Assembly: GCA_029555885.1 (NCBI GenBank)
Contig: JAKPQT010000655.1
Coordinates: forward strand, 1 to 5,959
Source: Chloroflexota bacterium
GTDB taxonomy: Bacteria > Chloroflexota > Anaerolineae > CG2-30-64-16
Direction of reading: 5' to 3'
Length of the DNA: 5,959 nt
Shown here: one piece after another, positions 1 through 5,959 of the stretch
How positions within the stretch are numbered: position 1 is the first letter of the stretch
Layout of the letters: each line of letters starts with the position of its first letter
Program-made: the position numbers and the translations under genes
Notes under the pieces: generated by a model
Database searches by the model: none
The model's input: the letters and a program-made list of their open reading frames with translations, nothing else
Told to the model about the DNA's origin: nothing

Positions 1-17
1 AGGCCCCCGAGCGATGA

Positions 18-60
18 CGCCCTTCGTAACCTTTGACGGTTACGAAGGGTGGTTTGTTTT
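18..60 (+). terminator. Intrinsic-terminator-like hairpin just upstream of gltB
   Basis: CCCTTCGTAACC (20-31) pairs perfectly with GGTTACGAAGGG (38-49) around a 6-nt loop TTTGAC. Positions 18 and 19 pair with 51 and 50 (C-G and G-U), giving 14 pairs, followed by the T-rich run TTTGTTTT (53-60). This is the shape of a rho-independent terminator on the + strand. The T-run ends only two bases before the gltB ribosome binding site and no promoter is visible between them. It may end an upstream gene outside the window, or act as an attenuator in the gltB leader; the sequence alone does not decide. Confidence 0.7.
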
Positions 61-62
61 CC

Positions 63-69
63 AGAAGGA
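63..69 (+). promoter_or_regulatory. Ribosome binding site fixing the gltB start
   Basis: AGAAGGA at 63-69 lies 7 nt before the ATG at 77, a normal spacing. The alternative in-frame ATG at 14 has no comparable site, and translation from it would run straight through the terminator-like hairpin at 18-51. This decides the start at 77. Confidence 0.7.
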
Positions 70-76
70 TGTTCCC

Positions 77-4937
<4,861 letters not shown>

Positions 4938-4951
<14 letters not shown>

Positions 4952-4977
4952 CAGGGTGAAGGGGTGACAGGGTGAAA
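4938..4977. repeat. Octamer tandem array across the gltB stop codon
   Basis: Five 8-bp units run end to end: AGGTGACA, AGGTGACA, GGGTGAAG, GGGTGACA, GGGTGAAA. The gltB stop TGA (4949-4951) is part of the second unit, and the last codons (Gln-Val-Thr-Arg) come from the first two units and the bases just before them. A related sequence, GGAACAGGTGACA at 4933-4945, recurs with one change at 5002-5014. The array faces an inverted counterpart at 5129-5192. Confidence 0.85.
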
Positions 4978-5012
4978 AGGGAAAGAGAGAGCAGGTAAAG
5001 AGGAACAGGTCA

Positions 5013-5090
5013 CATTAGAGTGGAGGCTTCAGCCGGTTACACTGTCAACGTGAGCCCACTCCCAAACCGGCTGAAGCCTCTACTCCATTA
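5013..5090. mobile_element. MITE-like 68-bp element with 21-bp inverted ends and CATTA target duplication
   Basis: Positions 5018-5038 and 5065-5085 are inverted repeats of 21 bp with a single G-T wobble; the inner 16 bp (GAGGCTTCAGCCGGTT and its complement) are perfect. The centre is 26 bp (5039-5064) and too short to code. The direct repeat CATTA lies exactly outside each end (5013-5017 and 5086-5090), as expected of a 5-bp target-site duplication. Length, symmetry and flanks fit a miniature inverted-repeat transposable element moved by a transposase encoded elsewhere. A REP-type hairpin or transcription-ending stem is the alternative, but no T-run follows on either strand. Confidence 0.72.
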
Positions 5091-5128
5091 ACACTCCCTG
5101 CTCACTTCTTTGCCCACTCAACCGATCA

Positions 5129-5192
5129 CCTTGTCTCCCGGCCCCCTTGTCACCCTGTCACCTTGTCACCCCTTCACCCTGTCACCCCTTCA
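5129..5192. repeat. Inverted octamer tandem array
   Basis: Six clear 8-bp units fill 5145-5192: CCTTGTCA, CCCTGTCA, CCTTGTCA, CCCCTTCA, CCCTGTCA, CCCCTTCA. Two more degenerate units precede them (5129-5144). These are reverse complements of the units at 4938-4977; two overlapping 19-nt stretches, such as CACCCTGTCACCCCTTCAC, match the reverse complement of the left array exactly. A long stem between the two arrays is therefore possible in single-stranded DNA or RNA. Confidence 0.85.
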
Positions 5193-5225
5193 CGGCCGCC
5201 GCGCGACTAACTTGAGCACATGGCG

Positions 5226-5231
5226 TATAAT
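5226..5231 (+). promoter_or_regulatory. Candidate -10 box for the radical SAM gene
   Basis: A consensus TATAAT stands 52 nt upstream of the ATG at 5284, just after the repeat region. The -35 region at normal spacing is weak (GCGACT at 5203-5208, three of six matches to TTGACA), and TTGAGC at 5212-5217 is too close to serve. Transcription would start near 5238 and give a leader of about 45 nt. This suggests the gene is expressed independently of gltB. Confidence 0.5.
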
Positions 5232-5273
5232 GGAGGCGTAGGCAAGTTTTTTCCCTTCATTATCCTTGCTCTC

Positions 5274-5279
5274 GGAGGA
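5274..5279 (+). promoter_or_regulatory. Ribosome binding site of the radical SAM gene
   Basis: GGAGGA at 5274-5279 is a strong Shine-Dalgarno match that ends 4 nt before the ATG at 5284. The gap is a little short but usable, and it supports this start codon. Confidence 0.75.
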
Positions 5280-5283
5280 AGCC

Positions 5284-5959
5284 ATGACACTCGATAAACG
5301 CAATCTTTACCGATTCCCCTGGTCGCTCAACGACAACCCCATCGCGTGGCTCGAAGTGACCGACATCTGTAACATCCATTGCGAGGGCTGCTACCGCCAG
5401 CATATGACCGGCCACAAGACGCTGGAACAAGTTAAGGACGAAGTCCTGATGTTCAAGCGGTGGCGCAACCCGGACAACGTCTCCATTGCGGGCGGCGAGC
5501 CGCTCATCTACCCGCACATCGTGGACCTGGTCGCGTTCATAAAAGAGCAGCAGATCAAGCCCATCATCCTGACGAATGGGGTTGCGCTCAAGCCGGATCT
5601 GCTGCACGAGCTCAAGCGGGCCGGGCTGGCGGGCTTCACCATCCACATCGACAGCCATCAGGCGCGGCCGAAGTGGCAAGGCAAGAACGAGGCTGAGCTC
5701 AACGAGCTGCGCCAGCACTACGCCGACATGATCGCGGCGGAGCGGGGGCTGTACCTCATCTTCAACTCGACGGTGTACCCCTCGACCTTCCACGAGATTC
5801 CCGATGTGCTGCGCTGGGGCCAGGCCAATATCGACCGGGTGCAGGGACTGGTGTTCATCACCTATCGGACCGCGACATTGGATGAGCACGTGGCCTCCGA
5901 TGCGTCGGACCGACAGGTGGACCTGACGAAGCTCAGCTACGTGCGCGACCACTTCGACG
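5284..5959 (+). CDS. Radical SAM protein, substrate unknown (5' part, runs off the window)
   Basis: The first 225 residues are present with no stop; the 3' end lies outside the window. Cys29, Cys33 and Cys36 in CNIHCEGCY form the CX3CX2C motif that binds the 4Fe-4S cluster and S-adenosylmethionine. GGEP at 70-73 is the usual SAM-contacting motif on the second strand, and ILTNG at 95-99 is typical of the barrel. Further on are HIDSHQ (121-126) and NSTVYPSTF (161-169), which look conserved but which I cannot tie to a known reaction. There is no signal peptide or membrane segment, so it is probably cytoplasmic. The start follows a strong ribosome binding site. Whether a SPASM or other C-terminal cluster domain follows cannot be seen. 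The upstream neighbour gltB is separated by repeats and a likely promoter, so a functional link is not indicated. The radical SAM assignment is firm; the specific function is not assigned. Confidence 0.93.
   Translation, partial: MTLDKRNLYRFPWSLNDNPIAWLEVTDICNIHCEGCYRQHMTGHKTLEQVKDEVLMFKRWRNPDNVSIAGGEPLIYPHIVDLVAFIKEQQIKPIILTNGVALKPDLLHELKRAGLAGFTIHIDSHQARPKWQGKNEAELNELRQHYADMIAAERGLYLIFNSTVYPSTFHEIPDVLRWGQANIDRVQGLVFITYRTATLDEHVASDASDRQVDLTKLSYVRDHFD

Larger units (their letters stand above)
4952..5283. other. Repeat-filled intergenic region between gltB and the radical SAM gene
   Basis: This 332-bp gap holds no gene that I can support. From left to right it contains the rest of the octamer array, a purine-rich stretch (4978-5010), the 68-bp inverted-repeat element with its CATTA direct repeats (5013-5090), a pyrimidine-rich stretch (5091-5128), the inverted octamer array (5129-5192), and a promoter and leader for the next gene (about 5200-5283). 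No classical hairpin-plus-T-run terminator for gltB is visible; the two opposed arrays could fold together in the transcript instead. Confidence 0.8.

Noticed and set aside
14..76. Extended gltB start at the ATG at 14, adding 21 residues
   Set aside because: It lacks a ribosome binding site, would translate through the terminator-like hairpin, and the added residues do not belong to the family; the ATG at 77 has AGAAGGA at good spacing.
5018..5085. Intrinsic terminator of gltB
   Set aside because: The stem is long, but the loop is 26 nt and no T-run follows on either strand; the exact CATTA flanks fit an insertion better.
5260..5952. 230-codon open frame on the minus strand
   Set aside because: Antisense to the radical SAM gene, whose CX3CX2C and GGEP motifs show which strand codes.

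Overview
The window is GC-rich bacterial DNA with two genes on the + strand. An almost complete gltB (glutamate synthase large subunit, 77-4951) fills most of it, and the first 225 codons of a radical SAM enzyme (5284 to beyond 5959) close it. The density of short palindromic and tandem repeats, in coding as well as non-coding DNA, together with the GltB sequence type, suggests a Chloroflexota (Anaerolineae-like) genome. That placement is a weak inference from general resemblance; no rRNA or other marker is present to settle it.

Layout. Positions 1-76 hold a perfect 12-bp hairpin (14 bp with flanking pairs) followed by a T-rich run, then a ribosome binding site for gltB. The hairpin is either the terminator of an unseen upstream gene or an attenuator in the gltB leader. 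gltB encodes 1624 residues: a short propeptide, the class II glutaminase domain starting at Cys42, the central domain, the FMN/3Fe-4S synthase domain and the C-terminal beta-helix domain. It is about 100 residues longer than typical bacterial GltB. Much of the excess is repeat DNA read in frame: a palindromic element of about 130 bp at 1518-1647 and an AT-richer heptamer array at 4120-4185. Both sit at domain boundaries. The last residues and the stop codon of gltB lie inside a third repeat, an octamer array.

The 332-bp intergenic region (4952-5283) is mostly repeats. An octamer array (4938-4977) is mirrored by an inverted array (5129-5192). Between them lies a 68-bp element with 21-bp terminal inverted repeats and a perfect 5-bp flanking direct repeat CATTA, which looks like a small non-autonomous transposable element. 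After the second array come a TATAAT box, a short leader and a GGAGGA ribosome binding site for the radical SAM gene.

Function. GltB makes glutamate from glutamine and 2-oxoglutarate. It lacks the insertion that marks ferredoxin-dependent enzymes, so it probably works with a GltD-type small subunit, which is not next to it downstream. The radical SAM gene has its own likely promoter and no evident link to nitrogen assimilation; its substrate is unknown. I found no new multi-gene system. The unusual content is four different repeat families, two inside gltB in frame, one supplying its stop codon and one in the adjoining intergenic DNA.
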